A DNA stretch of 64,000 nt from Rhizomys pruinosus (GCA_009823505.1 VZQC01005680.1:7323673-7387672); one strand, 5' to 3'. Positions 1 to 12,425 are shown, numbered from the stretch's first letter. Numbers and translations are program-made. Notes: generated by a model from the sequence alone, not told the origin.

Positions 1-433
1 AGATCAGAGATTTCCAAAGACCACCTGAAGCACAGGTACACCCACCCCAACTGAGATTGCCGAAGGAGTGTCCAACTGGATTCTTTGGAGAAACTTCAGA
101 ACCGAAAGGGAAAAGTGATTTAGACTTCCAATAGAAAGCCTAAAGCTCAGACAAGTCAACACTCCATACGAAGGAGAAAAGCAAATCAATCAAACAAAAA
201 ATGAAGGCATCTGAAGGAGGCAAGCAAAGCAAGCCTTCAGCACAGTGAAGAGGCATTTGGGATTCTCATTGGAATACAGGCAAAGAGAAACCCACATGCC
301 AGGGACACGAAGAACAGACAACATGGGAAAGGTGTAGGATAATTCCACACCAAGCTCTACCAATCCTGTGCAAGATTCCTACAGTGGGATCCCCCTGTGG
401 ATGGCCCAGGACACAGATATTAGAAGCACAATC
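1..433 (+). other. L1-A 5'UTR (partial) with a splice-donor-like site
   Basis: This is non-coding sequence upstream of the ORF1 coiled coil, so it should be the L1 5'UTR that carries the sense promoter. The bases CACAG at 31-35 are followed by GTACAC, a plausible 5' splice site. The same sequence up to CACAG reappears at 39,621-39,649 joined directly to ORF2 3' sequence, which is why the site is worth marking. The start of the element lies outside the window. Confidence 0.7.
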
Positions 434-1449
434 ATGAATATACTCAAAGAAAAAAAATTATAAAGAGCAAGTCAAAGAACTAAAAAAAGAGAATGAAAAA
501 CTCAAGAAGGATCTAGAAAGAGAGAATGACAAACTCCAGAAGGAAGTGGAAACACTGAAAAGATCCCATGTTGAAAAACATAAGGAAACCAACCAGCAAA
601 GCAATGAGCTACAGGAAGAGATTGAGAAGCTCCAAAAGGAAGTGGAAATACCAAAGAAATCAGAAGACAAAATGAAAAAGGAAATCAGATACTCATCCAA
701 TCAAGAGGAAAGGAATGGAAAAAGCCTCAAAAGTAGAATGGAGGAAGCAGAACAAAGAATTTCAGACATACAAGAAAACACAGAACAACAAAAAACCTCA
801 AGTAAAGACTGAAAAATTTAAAAATACACAAAATTGGAACAACTAGGAACTGTGAGACACTATGAAAAGATCAAACCTCCAAATCATAGGACTAGAGGAA
901 GGAGAAGAATCCCAAGAGAATGTATTGATCAGATCTTCAACAGAATAGTAGATGAAAATTTCCCCAAACTAAAAAAAGACAAACCAATACAAATACAAGA
1001 AGCACATAGAACTCCAAACAGACAAGATCAGAAAAGAAACTCTCCATGCCCATATCATAGTTAAAACGCTAGCTGACCAAAACAAAGACAAAATTCTTAA
1101 AGCCACAAGAGAAAAACAAGAAGCTATTTATACAGGGAAACCTATCAGAATTACAACTGACTTCTCAATGAAAACTATGAAAGCAAGAAGAATGTGGAGC
1201 AAAGCATTCCCAGTGTTGAAGGACTATAAATGCCAACCCGGGTTACTACACCCAGCAAAAATGTGGATTCTAGTTGAAAGAGAGAGAAAAATCTTCCATG
1301 ACATAAACAAGATGAAAGAATACATGTCTGGAAAACAACCCTTCAGAGAATACTTGAAGCAATTCAAAGGACAGAAGAAAGAAGCAACCATCCCCCAGCA
1401 CCTAGAAAGAGAAATTAATAAAAGCATAACTGCAGAAGTAGAAACCTAG
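434..1449 (+). pseudogene. L1-A ORF1 (RNA-binding chaperone), broken
   Basis: ORF1p is the trimeric RNA-binding protein that packages L1 RNA. About 470-810 encodes a Lys/Glu-rich coiled coil with heptad-like runs (ELQEEIEKLQKEVE). It is followed in the same frame, after a TGA at 810-812, by the RRM-type region (834-1064; NFPKLKKDKPIQIQEAHRTP matches the conserved ORF1 motif). The C-terminal domain (1168-1449) is in another frame, so there is a frameshift between about 1064 and 1168. The end carries a short extension after the usual REYLKQF-type helix. Start ATG at 434 is the likeliest by position only. Non-functional as it stands. Confidence 0.85.
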
Positions 1450-1462
1450 ACCAAAAACACAA

Positions 1463-4400
1463 ATGGATAATAAGGTGAAAGGAAGCAACACAAATCTATC
1501 AGTCATAACCGTAAATATTAATGGACTAAACTCTCCAATCAAAAGACATAGACTGGGAGATTGGATTAGGAATCTATATGCTGTCTATAAGAAATGCATC
1601 TTACCTTCAAGGATAGGCACTGCCTTAAAGTAAAAGGATGGAAAAAAAATATTCCAAGCAAATGGTACCAAAAAGAAAGCAGGTGTTGCTATTTCAATAT
1701 CAGACAAAATAGACTTCAAAGTAAAAGAAATCAAAAGAGACAAAGAAGGCCATTACATTCTTATCAAAGGAACAATTCACCATGAAGATTTCACAATTAT
1801 GAATATACATGCACCAAACTCTGGTGCACCAAACTTTATAAAGACAATTCTCCAGGACCACAAGGCACAGATTAACCCCAGTACACTCATAGTAGGGGAC
1901 TTCGATACCCCCACTGGGTCCTTTGGATGGGTCAACTGGACAAAGAATAAACAGAGAGACATCTGAATTGAATGATACGGTATACCAAATGGACCTCACA
2001 GACATCTACCAAATATTCCAACCTAATACGAGAGAATACACTTTCTACTTAGTGCCCCACAGAACATTCTTCAAAATCTACCACATACTAGGACACAGAA
2101 GAAACTTCCACAAATACAAAAAGATTGAAATAATTTCATGCATTCTATCAGACCAAAATATAATAAAGCTCACTATCAACACCAGGATAAGCCCTACTAT
2201 CTATAAGAACAGATGGAGACTAAACAACACGCTCCTGAATAATGAATGGGTCAAGGAAGAGATAAAGAACGAAATAAAAGCATTCCTGGAACTAAATGAG
2301 AATGATAATACAGCACAACAAAACCTATGGGATACTTTAAAAGCAGTCCTAAGAGGGAAGTTTATAGCCCTGGTTGCCTACATTAGAAAAACTGAAAGAG
2401 CACAAGTTAACAATCTAACACTGCAGCTAAAAAGCACTTGAGAGACAACAACAGATGAACCCTAAAGAAGAAATTGAAGATTTAATAAGAAACCTCCCAG
2501 CTTAAAAAAGCCCAGGCCCAGATGGTTTCACAGCAGAATTCTAGAAAACATTTCAAAAAGACTTACAACCATTATTACTCAAATTATTTAGATTGATAAG
2601 AGGGAATTCTCACAAATTCCTTCTATGAAGCCAGCACCACTCTATTAACAAAACCAGGCAAAGATACAACCAAAAAGGAGAACTATAGACCCATCTCATT
2701 AATGAACGCAGATGCCAAAATTCTAAACAGGATACTGGCAAATCGCATACAGACCCACATCAAGAAGATCATCCATCATGACCAAGTTGGATTCATACCA
2801 GAGATGCAGGGATGGTTCAACATACGAAAATCAATAAACATCATCAAACACATAAACGGAATCAAAGACAAAAACCACACCATCATCTCAATTGATGCTG
2901 AAAAAGCCTTTGACAAAATCCAGCATCCCTTCATGCTTAAAGTCCTAGAAGGAATTGGATTGGAGGGATCATTCCTCAATGTAATCAAAGCCATATACAG
3001 GAAACCCACAGCCAATATCATCCTAAATGGGGAAATGACGGAAACATTCCCTTTAAAGGTAGGAACTCGGCAAGGCTGCCCCCTATCACCACTCCTCTTC
3101 AATATAGTGCTTGAAACACTTGCTAGAGCAATAAGGCAAGAAAAGGATATTAAAGGAGTACTAATTGGAAAAGAGGAAGTCAAACTATCCCTATTTGCTG
3201 ATGATATGATTGTTTACTTAAGGGATGCAAAAAACTCCACCAGAAAACTCCTAGAAACGATTAACAGCTTCAGCAAAGTGGCAGGATACAAAATTAACCT
3301 TAGAAAATCAATGGCCTTTCTTTACACCAAGAACAAGCAACTGGAGAAAGAATTCAAAGAGACCTTCCCACTCACAATAGCCTCAAAAACAATAAGATAC
3401 CTAGGAACAAACCTAACCAAAGACACCAAAGACCTCTACAACAAAAATTTTAAACCCTTAAAGAAAGAAATTGAAGAAGACCTCAGAAGATGGAAAAACC
3501 TCCCATGCTCATGGATTGGGAAAATTAACATTGTAAAAATGTCCATTTTACCAAAACTCTTGTATAGATTTAATGCAATCCCAATCAAAATCCCCAAGAG
3601 TTTCTTCACAGGCTTGGAAACAAAAGTTCTTAAATTCATTTGGAAAAACAAAAGACCCCGAATAGCTAAATCAATCCTGAGTGAAAAGATCTACACAGGA
3701 GGGATCTCTATACCAGATTTCAAACTATACTACAGGGCTATAGTCATAAAAACAGCCTGGTACTGGCACAAAAACAGACCTGTTGACCAATGGAACAAAA
3801 CCGAAGATCCAAATCTGAGCACATACAATTTCAGCCATCTCATATTTGACAAGGGGGCCAAGAAGCCACAATGGAGAAAAGACAGCATCTTCAGCAAGTG
3901 GTGTTGGCAAAACTGGATCACCACTTGTAGAAGAATGAAATTAAACCCCTACCTCTCACCCTGTACAAAAGTCAACTCCAGATGGATTAAAGACCTCAAC
4001 GTGAAACCCCAAACTCTGAAGGTGATAGAAGAAAAAGTTGGCAGCAGACTACAAGACATAGGCGTAGGAAAAGACTTCCTAAATCAGACAGCAGCTGCAC
4101 AAGAATTAAGGTCGACAATTGACAAATGGGACCTCATTAAACTCAAAAGCTTCTGTACATCAAAAGAAACAATCAAGGAAGTGAAGAGAAATCCCACAGA
4201 GTGGGAGGAAACCTTCACCACAGATACATCTGACAAAGCATTGATTTCCAGAATATATAAACTACTCAAAAAACAAAGAAGAAAGAAAACAAATGACCCA
4301 CTCAAAAGATGGAACAAACTGCTGAACAGAGACTTCACAGGTGAGGAATTAGAGATGGCTGGGAAACATCTTAAAAAGTGTTCAATGTCACAAAAGTTAA

Positions 4401-4886
4401 GGAAATGCAAATTAAAACCACTTTAAGATGTCATCTCACTACAATAAGACTGGCTAGGATCAAGAAAACAAATGATACCAAGTGCTGGATTGGTTGTAGG
4501 GAAAGAGGAACGCTCATCCACTGCTAGTGGGAATGTAAACTCATACAGCCACTATGGAAAGCAGTGTGAGAACCCTTGGAAGACTTGGAATGAACTTGCC
4601 ACCTGACCCAGCCATACCACTCCTGGGCATGTACCCACAAGTCTCATCTTACCACAGAGATACATGCACAGCCATGTTCACTGTAGCTCTCTTCACAATA
4701 GCAAGGAGCTGGAACCAACCGAAGTGCCCCTCAACTGACAAGTGGATAGAGAAAATGTGGTACATCTACACAATGGAGTTCTATGCAGTGGTAAAGAAAG
4801 ATGACATCATGAACTGTGCAGATAAATGGATGGAGCTAGAATATATCATGCTGAGAATATATCAGTCCCAGAAAAACAAACAATGA
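1463..4886 (+). pseudogene. L1-A ORF2 (endonuclease / reverse transcriptase), broken but with open RT block
   Basis: ORF2p nicks target DNA with an AP-like endonuclease (EN) and reverse transcribes L1 RNA at the nick. ATG 1463 begins MDNKVKGS, followed by the EN motif NINGLN. The EN part is shortened and frameshifted around 1570-1790, and the catalytic SDH motif reads SDQN at 2148-2159. A deletion of roughly 0.4 kb joins the linker at about 2467, and an in-frame stop precedes the SPGPDGF motif. From 2702 to 4426 one frame is open for 574 codons with RT motifs: catalytic Asp in [10 protein letters not shown] at 2894, [10 protein letters not shown], and FADD at 3194-3205. The Cys-rich C-terminal part (to 4886, SQKNKQ then stop) is in another frame. 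Family length is about 1,280 residues. Confidence 0.92.
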
Positions 4887-6718
4887 ATGGTATCCCTCAT
4901 CCATGGATGACCAATTAACTAATTGTATGGCAAACTGAGCAACATTAATGTGATCTGAAAACAACTGTTCTCTTACATTGTAGAATCTCTTAAAAAATAA
5001 ACAAATAAAAAAAAGAAAAACAAGAGATGAATGGTATCCCTCATCTTTGGATGCTAGTGCCAATTACCTACTTTAAGGCAAACTGAGCAACATTAATGTT
5101 ATATTCCTCATGATCTGAAAACAACTGTGCTCTTACATTGTGAATCCCTTAACAGGTTCTAGAACTAAGCTATCATTTATTTTCAAACTTAGGAATTTTT
5201 GGTATATGGATGGAGGATATGCATGCATATTTTAGAGTAATATAAGATCAAAAGAATGAGGAAAAAAACTAGTTTGTCATGACATTATGTCTAAGTACAG
5301 TATTTATTTTATGGGAGTTCTTCTTAGTATTTCTTATACAAGGCTGCTTGAGCTTTTGTCCAAGCCTTTTCTAAAATATTATAGAGTAGTTAAAAGTATC
5401 AGGCTGGTGTAACAGCCTTTCTGGATGCTTAAGGACTATACTTAATTCCCATACCAATTTGGCTGAGGGTCTTAAGGGATAACTTTGTTCCTTGCCCTCA
5501 GAGGTCAACTAAGTCCCAGGGGACTATGCATGGGGGAATCTCTTGAAATGTCCTGCAAATGTGAGTCACCAGTCTTCCTATGCATGGAGGTCTTGGAGAT
5601 CCACTAATGGGACTTCAGCCAATGTCCAGTCTATAAAGAGGAAAGTCTGTTCATGTTTCAAAAATGGAAACCTGCTCTAGCAGGACCTGACTTTGTCTTT
5701 GAGTGGATGAAACTGGTGATTGAAAGCCAAAAGGATCCTGGGGCTCCCTCCTCCCCCAAAACCTGAGTGATCCACGAGGACCAGATCCTCAACTGACCTC
5801 GAGAAAACAAAAACCTTGGTTAATCTGGGCTGTGTGGCCTTAAACATCCAAAAGGAAAGTATAACCAGAAATAAATAAATAGTAAGGGCTGAGTAATTGT
5901 ACTTCAGGTATAAAACTTGAGATCTTAGTAAAAAAGACAAAAAGTAAAAAAAAAAAAAAAAGTGCACAATTGTTTTGCCTGTCTTACTGACAAATGCAGC
6001 TACCCTGTGGCTGCCACTGCTTTTGCCATCTTTCAAAGACATGAGACACATCTTTTTAACCTTCCAATATAGACTGAAGACTCATGTCTCTCCAAGAATC
6101 CTCCAAACATTCAGTGCCAGATGGGGACTGCTGAGACATTCAACTTGTGGACTGAGCTACTGCTGGGGTTTCAACCTCTTCAGAGTATAGACTGCCATTG
6201 TTGGACTACCAAGGCTGTATCATAGAGACCAGTACAGGAAGATCAAGACAGGATGTGGTGCTTACTGGACCTCATTTGGTGGCCATGGGAAGGGAAAAGC
6301 CCAGTGTGGAACACGAGGGCAGAACAGATGGTGTTTTGGGCTTGCCAAGGAGGAGCCTTCAAACATGGCATCTTTCAGCCTAATAAAGAAAAAAATCATA
6401 AGCTGAAGATGCTAAAACCTATGATATGTGTGGCATGCATATGTGCATACTTTGGAGTGATGCATATTGGAGGAATAATAACAACAACAATAGAAATACT
6501 GCATCAAAGAACTGACTGAAATGGCGAACTTCTGCGCAAAACAGTAAACTTCTGTGAGAATTTTGAGAGAGGCTAAGAAAAAGATAAAAAACATGTTTGG
6601 CAGAATGCATGAGCTCTGGTGGGGTGGGGGTGCAGGAAGGGGGGCATGGGTCTAGATTTGATTTGAAATTTTGTATGACATGCACAGAGCTTCAATAAAA
6701 ATTGGCTTTGAAAAAAAA
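4887..6718 (+). other. L1-A 3'UTR, unusually long and internally mosaic
   Basis: After the ORF2 stop there is a partial local duplication: TGAATGGTATCCCTCAT-type sequence occurs at about 4884 and again near 5028. The 3'UTR then follows the L1-B pattern to about 5243 (GCATGCATATTTTAGAG). About 1.2 kb absent from L1-B follows (5244-6424), and a second version of the same ~40-bp motif resumes (6425-6475), leading into the common 3' end with (AAC)-like repeats, a G-rich tract at 6615-6650 and the final AATAAA. The 1.2-kb middle holds an A-run at 5949-5965, an AATAAA near 6380 and no convincing ORF. It may be an older retroposon or a longer 3'UTR form. Confidence 0.7.
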
Positions 6719-6719
6719 T

Positions 6720-9540
6720 GTCAGTTCCCTCCTAGACTTTACAGTCAGTAAAGGAAAGGATTATCTGCATCAGTTCCCCTGTTACACAGCTGTGCTAAGC
6801 ACACTGGTAACCATTGAATAGGTAATCTCAAAAGACAGCAATGACAGATCATTTTTTTTTAATTGCTGAAACACTGTATGCAAAGATTTGCATGTGCTTT
6901 AAAGACGATGTAGACTTTATTCTGAGCATTTTCATGCACTCTTTTTCCTATGGCATGGCATGTTATTCCATACAGGGCCATCAAAGAGGCTAATCTGTTG
7001 TCTGCTGCCATATTTTACACACTATTCAGTCTAACAGACATTTCATTGTCTACCCTACTAAGCCATTGGGAAGAGTTTGTGTACTTTCAGAATGCCTGGT
7101 GTGGACTCATCAAAAACTGTGAGTCATTACTCTTTTACCTAATGCCACTATTACTTATTTGGAAATTGACATAGATAAGTATTATTGTAATTCTAATATT
7201 TTATTCCTGTGTTGGTATTCAAGTTATGACTTTAATTTATATGTTTATATATTTTATAGATCTTTGACTAATTCATGAATTTTTTGAGATTAGAACCTTA
7301 ATTGTATTTCATATAGATGAAATATATATGTATATAAGGCATCTTTGCCTCTTAGGATGGGATGATTATCTCAGAAACAACTTGAATGTCTAAAAGTCCT
7401 ATCTTAAGCTGACATAAACTTATAACCCAAAGTTACCAAATACTCTGATTATTAGGAAGAATCTAGAAAGAAGTAGTCAAACATGGTTTACATTAATATT
7501 TCCAGAATTACAAACCTGCCAAAGAACAAGGAGTATTTAAAGGATCGTTAAACATCTCTGTAGCTTTGGATGTCTAAGTGGAGACAAGGGTACACATATA
7601 CAAACCAAAGCTAACAAATACCACACAAAAATACCCATGGCTTCAGTGAAACAGGACAACAATTGGTTAAAAACATAGTATCACATCAGGTCTTAGCTAT
7701 GTGATAACAATCCCATAGAAAAGCTGAATTTGAAATGATAGAATTTTCAGCCAGTACTTGTAAAATATTCTGTTTTAAATTTGAATGTCTGAGAGTACCT
7801 ACTAATATGGTTAAGGTATATAAAATTCAAGTATAAGCATCATTCCTTCTATTTCTTCTGATTTTCAGAAGGACTAAAGAAGAAATGTTAGCATTAAAAC
7901 TAAAGCCTAGAAGGAATATCTGAAGAAACTTACATCTTCCAAAGACCTGAAATTCCTGCTGTTTTAATTTAAATAAATAATTTAGGGGTGAAGATCCATC
8001 CATTATCTGGAATTCTTCACCAAATTATTTGAGCATTCTATAATTACGTAGTATGTACTTTGTCACTTTACGGTTAAGTACCACAAACAAAAAGGCGGTG
8101 TTCCCACCTGAATGGTTTTTTTATTATTTCATCTTCATTATGAAGCTCATGTGGTAGAAATGAGAGCAGGTGTTTCTCTGACTCTGGGAGAGAATTAATG
8201 AGCTGTCAGCCTTTTCTCCCAGTCAAGGAGCTCTCTTCCTCTACGCACATCCTCTATTTGATCCAGCTTTCTCTGTTGTGCTAGCAGAGTATAGCTCTTC
8301 CAAAGTCCAGATTGAAAACCTACAAGTTAGGCTACTGCATGATTCAGAAAAGCACCTTGTCAGCTCAGATTATCTAGTCCTGTCTCCCCAGTCATTAACT
8401 AGAGTTTAATGCAAATGAGGCCAAACAACCATATACTGGAAGCAATATCTAGAGGGAGAGATTATTTTGTCATGGAGGAGAACAGCATTGCTGTTGAGAA
8501 AATAAGTTTTATTACAAAGAAGCAAAGGATGTCTCATACAGATATATAGATTTGTGCCAAATAAAACCTCAGACTTTCTGTCCTATCTCCGTGTGCCACA
8601 AACTCACATTAGTGCCGAATGGAGTCTTTGCGGCAATTTTATTAGTAATAAAAATGATTGTGGCAGAATATTGTGGCAGTTTTATTAGTAGTAAAAGAAA
8701 ACAACAAATCACAGGTTGATTAGATGAATCACAAAGGCATCAGTTGTACTAAGGAATTTTTCCATTCCATTTAGTTTTTCATTTTGAAGCATTGGATAAA
8801 AGAGAAAACTTACACACAATTTAAAGATGCTCTTAAAAATTATTCATTAGTTGTGCCTCTCTTATGCCAAATTATATTCCTAGCTTAATTTAGTGGGGTT
8901 TGTAATATCCACAAAAATCATTTATTAAAATCCCAAGTTAGAGTGATTATAATTATGAAAATAGCTAATTCATAAATCTCACCAGTAAGTTTTAATGAGA
9001 AGCATCAATTCCACTAGGAGGTCTCTTTAAGGTAACTTATAAGTGTGTGAAAATGAACTGGTAAAGAAGTTTTCTGGGGAAGTAGGGCCAAAATATTGGC
9101 CCTCCTGTGGAGGATCTTCCTCAATTAGGAAGACCTATGGAGGCACTTGGCAGGATAAGACACTAAGAACAGCACAATTTGCCCACACAAGTGAGGAAAC
9201 CATATCAAATATGTTTCACTTCATTTTACTGAACATTTACATCCTATTTGAAGCTTAAATATACTCTGTAAAGTATCACCTTCTAAGAAATAAAAGAGCT
9301 ATGGTCCTCCCAATGCAAAAATTCATCTCCCCAGATTATTAATGAAGGAACAAGCTCGATGAGATTTTGTTTGTTTACAAGATTCATGTATTAAAACATT
9401 ATTTTTCAAGATGTGTTACAGTCACAAGCTTTGCAAATACAGTGCTAAGACAAGATATGACTTGTTCTCCTATAACAACATTGAGTAAAATACTTATTAT
9501 AATAAGTAGAAACAAATAAATGTAATTATCCTCTGTGATG
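6720..9540. other. Unassigned AT-rich DNA
   Basis: About 2.8 kb without a recognisable repeat, RNA gene or coding signal. The longest frames (about 75 codons) show no family resemblance and no codon-like composition. Very old decayed repeats cannot be excluded by eye. Confidence 0.5.
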
Positions 9541-9544
9541 CCTA

Positions 9545-10145
9545 AACTAGGTTGCCAGCTTGACAGACCCAAGAGGGAACCTCAACTGAGTAACTTCCTC
9601 TATCAGAATGCTCTGTGGGCTCGTTTATGGGTCATTTTCCAGATTGCTAATTGATGTTGGAGTTCCCAGCCCATTGTTAGTGTTGATATTTCAAGGGCAG
9701 GTGGCTCTGGGTTGTATAAAAAAAGCAGCTGAGCCGGGTGTGGTAGTGCACTTGGGGAGGCAGAGGCAGGCGGATCTCTGTGAGTTCAAGACCAGCCTGG
9801 TCTACAGAGTGAGCTCCAGGCCAGCTGGGACTAAAGGGAGACCCCATCTCAAAAAGACAATAATAATAATGATAATAATAATAATAATAATAATAAAATA
9901 ATAAAATAAAATAAATTGCAGCTGAGCAAGCCAGGGGAAGCAAACCAGTAAGCAGCATTCCTCTATAATCTCTGCTTCAGTTCCTGCCTCCAGGTTCTTT
10001 CCTTGAATTCCTGCCATGGCTTCCTTCAGTTATGTGGTATACAGAGTAAGATGAACTGAATCCTTTCCTGTCCAAGTTGCTTTTTGGGTCATTGTATCTA
10101 TCATAGCAACAGAAAGCAAACTGGAACAACCTCATTTCCAGTAAG
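9545..10145 (+). repeat. Rodent interspersed repeat (family not named), split by a B1
   Basis: The block resembles, in inverted orientation, the repeat at 19,975-20,440: both contain a GGGAACCTCAACTGAG-like segment, a CCCAGCCCA(T/C)TG segment, a GGCAGGTGG(C/T)(T/C)CTGGG segment and a tail with AGCAACAGAAAGCAAAC-type sequence. It is a dispersed rodent repeat I recognise by its text but cannot confidently name; LTR-like and non-autonomous origins are both possible. A B1 with target-site duplication interrupts it. Confidence 0.6.
9735..9917 (+). mobile_element. B1 SINE with (TAA)n tail and 10-bp TSD
   Basis: 7SL-derived B1 body (CGGGTGTGGTAGTGC to CCCATCTCAAAAAGAC) lacking the usual AATCCCAGCA segment, followed by a (TAA)n tail at 9862-9914. 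The direct repeat GCAGCTGAGC flanks it at 9725-9734 and 9918-9927, so the insertion is clearly later than the host repeat. Confidence 0.9.
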
Positions 10146-10369
10146 TTCTAGAAAACAAACCACTCATGATTGTAAAAAGAACTCTGAGTATGTAGATAAG
10201 GAAAATATTCATAAAGAGATGAAGTATCCCAGAGAACAGAAGCATGATGAAACGTTTACCACCTGAATTATGAGAGAATGTTATCAAAGAAATCTGAAAA
10301 AAACCTTGCACTAAAGACTTGTGACAGAAAAGGTATTCTTTTTTCATTTTTTTTTTTCAGGGGATTTTA

Positions 10370-11100
10370 GTTTTCAAAGCATGGATCTAAACTTTGGGTA
10401 AGTTTATTCCTAGATATCTTCAAGATCATAGAAATGGGACTATTTTCTTCATTTATTTCTCATTAAGTTCATTTTTGCTAAAAAGAAACATGCTCATTTT
10501 TGTATCTTGGTATTTTCTTCAACTACTTTGCTAAAAATATTTGCCCAATTGTATTGAATAAAAGAGGACAGATTAGACATTCTGTCATTCATTACTTTAG
10601 AGGAAATATTTTCATTTTATTCCACTTAGCATGTTAGCCCAACATTTGTCATATAGAGGGTATTATGCTGAGATATGTTACTTGCATTCCTAATATTCTT
10701 TTAGATCTTTGCGTAGGAAGGGAGTGTAAACTTTGTCAAAGACCTGTCTCCCTCTACTGAGTTGATATCAGGATTTCTGTCTTTGAGTTTGTTTGAAGCA
10801 TTGAGTTATAATCATTCATTTGTATATATTGAATATCCCTTGCATCCCTATAATGAAACAAATTTGGTCATGACGGATAATCTTCTTAATATGTTTCTGA
10901 ATTCTGTTGCAAATATTTTGTTGAGAATTCCAGTTTCTATGTTAATCATGGAAATTGGTTTATCATTTTCTTCTTTGTTTCCATTTTAATTAGGTCTTGG
11001 CATCAGAGTCATGCTTCCTGCAATAGAATGAGTTTGGTCCCATTCTTTGCCCTTTTGAATTTTAATGAACAATTTAAGAAATTTTACTTTTGCTCCTTAA
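10370..11100 (-). mobile_element. Old L1 fragment (ORF2 RT region), minus strand
   Basis: Read on the minus strand this matches the L1 RT region: it contains the antisense of the [14 protein letters not shown] block (TGCATCCCTATAATGAAACAAATTTGG-like text near 10,845) and the flanking ADAKILN-type region. No long open frame survives. It is more diverged than L1-A, B or F. Confidence 0.7.
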
Positions 11101-11387
11101 AGGTATAATTTGGAGTTCATGATGCCAGGAGGTTTTGGGCCCGCCCATTGTCATGGAGATCGGCATGTTGGGCATGGTCCTCCCCGCCCCTCAAAGTCTT
11201 CTCCAGCTGTCACTTAGACAAGCTAGAAACACCAGCCACTCCATTCAGGAATCACAAGCAAGAATTGCCGGGATCTGCCCCTTAATTCCATGCAGCTGTG
11301 GCAGTGGGAATCCTGGACCCTGAGGAAGGTCCCATAGGAGTGACAAACTCGTAGGGAGTTCAGCCTGGAACGGGAAGCATGTTTCTT
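11101..11387. other. Unassigned
   Basis: About 290 bp between an old L1 piece and a degenerate SINE; no coding or repeat assignment made. Confidence 0.4.
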
Positions 11388-11580
11388 TCTTTTTTTTTTT
11401 TTTAATGTTTGTATGGCATTCATTTATTTGTGAGAGAGTTTGCATGTCAAAGAACATACGTGGAGAGAAGAGCATAACATTCTAGAATTGTTCTTTATAT
11501 CTACCATGGAGTTCCTGGGATTTTAACACATATAGTCAAGTTAGAGCAAGTGTCTTTGATCACTGAGTCACCTTGATAGC
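11388..11580 (-). mobile_element. Degenerate B2/B3-type SINE, minus strand
   Basis: It starts with a T-run, then TTTATTTGTGAGAGAG-like text, and ends with a decayed tRNA-like head (TCACTGAGTCACCTTGATAG, compare the antisense of the B2 A-box region). The divergence indicates an old copy. Confidence 0.5.
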
Positions 11581-12150
11581 ACCATAGTTCACATTTATAA
11601 ATGAGAAAGTGACTAACCTTCCAGAAACAACATAACCCATAAGAACATTGATTAGTACTGACATTGGTTCCAAGGTGAGTTCAGAGATACAAATGGCAGG
11701 ACTGTGAACATGGGTCATATGGACATGGACATTTTGTTTTGTTTTGTTGGCTTGTTTCCTGGTTGGTTGGGATATGTGTATTTTTTAATTCTATATCATT
11801 TTTTAAATGTTTAGTACATCTTCGTTTTTGTTTTTACTTTTCTCTAATATATTATTTAATTCACTTTTCTAATTGCTATCTTGTAATAGTACATCTTGCA
11901 AGTTTGTACATTCGTAACTCACTGAGTTTTAACCTCTACCTCACTAGAATAGACCTTCCTAACTCTCTCTCACTTCTCAACGCCCATGAAATCTTTTGTT
12001 CTCTGTGCCTGTTGTAGTCCTCTTACGGTTTCTCCTTGCTCCACCTCAGATGACTTTCTTCTCAGTCAAACCATCTCTCCTCTCACCTCTTTTCCCAGTT
12101 CCTTTCTCATCTCACTACATCGAATTACATGTTAAAAACCACAACATAGT
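11581..12150. other. Unassigned T/C-rich DNA
   Basis: No recognisable gene or repeat. The frame 11739-12017 translates to a Phe/Leu-rich peptide typical of T-rich noise. Confidence 0.4.
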
Positions 12151-12416
12151 GGCTGGAGAGATGGCCTAGCGGTTAAGAGCACCGACCGCTCTTACAGAGG
12201 ACCCGGGTTCGATCCCCAGCATCCACATGGCAGCTGAGAACCATCTGAAACTCCAATTCCAGGAGAACTCCAGTTCCAGGGGAATCTGAGACCCTCTTCT
12301 GACCTCCGCGGCATTGCACGACACGGGTGCACAGACTTGCATGCAGACAGTACATTCATACACATACAGAAATAAATAAAATTAAAAAAAATTGAAATGT
12401 CCTTAAAAAAAAAAAA
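12151..12416 (+). mobile_element. B2 SINE (young subfamily), 9-bp TSD
   Basis: tRNA-derived SINE: GGCTGGAGAGATGGCCTAGC head with Pol III A-box (TGGCCTAGCGG) and B-box (GGTTCGATCC), a body ending in ACAGTACATTCATACACATAC, an AATAAATAAA signal and an A-rich tail. CACAACATA occurs on both sides (12140-12148, 12417-12425). It is close in sequence to the copies at 17.7, 26.7, 30.8 and 38.9 kb. Confidence 0.93.
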
Positions 12417-12425
12417 CACAACATA

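Larger units (their letters stand above)
1..6718 (+). mobile_element. L1-A: near full-length LINE-1, 5' end cut by the window
   Basis: Autonomous non-LTR retrotransposon in the order 5'UTR (1-433), ORF1 (434-1449), ORF2 (1463-4886), 3'UTR (4887-6718) with a terminal A-rich tail after an AATAAAAATTGG-type end. Both proteins would act together with L1 RNA in a ribonucleoprotein that copies itself into chromosomal DNA. This copy is defective: ORF1 has a stop and a frameshift, ORF2 has an internal deletion, stops and frameshifts, although the reverse transcriptase block remains open. It is the best template in the window for aligning the other L1 copies. Confidence 0.93.

Noticed and set aside
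5677..6519. Hidden gene in the L1-A 3'UTR block
   Set aside because: Frames up to 124 codons on both strands, none with recognisable domains; the block sits between L1 3'UTR modules.
12170..12250. True tRNA gene at the B2 head
   Set aside because: Pol III A and B boxes are present, but the cloverleaf arms do not pair and the body continues as B2.
12166..12363. Recurring ~60-90 codon ORFs with a CTVCMQVCAPVSCNA motif at 12.2, 17.8, 26.8, 30.8 and 39.0 kb
   Set aside because: All are the antisense strand of B2 SINEs; similarity comes from the repeat, not a protein family.
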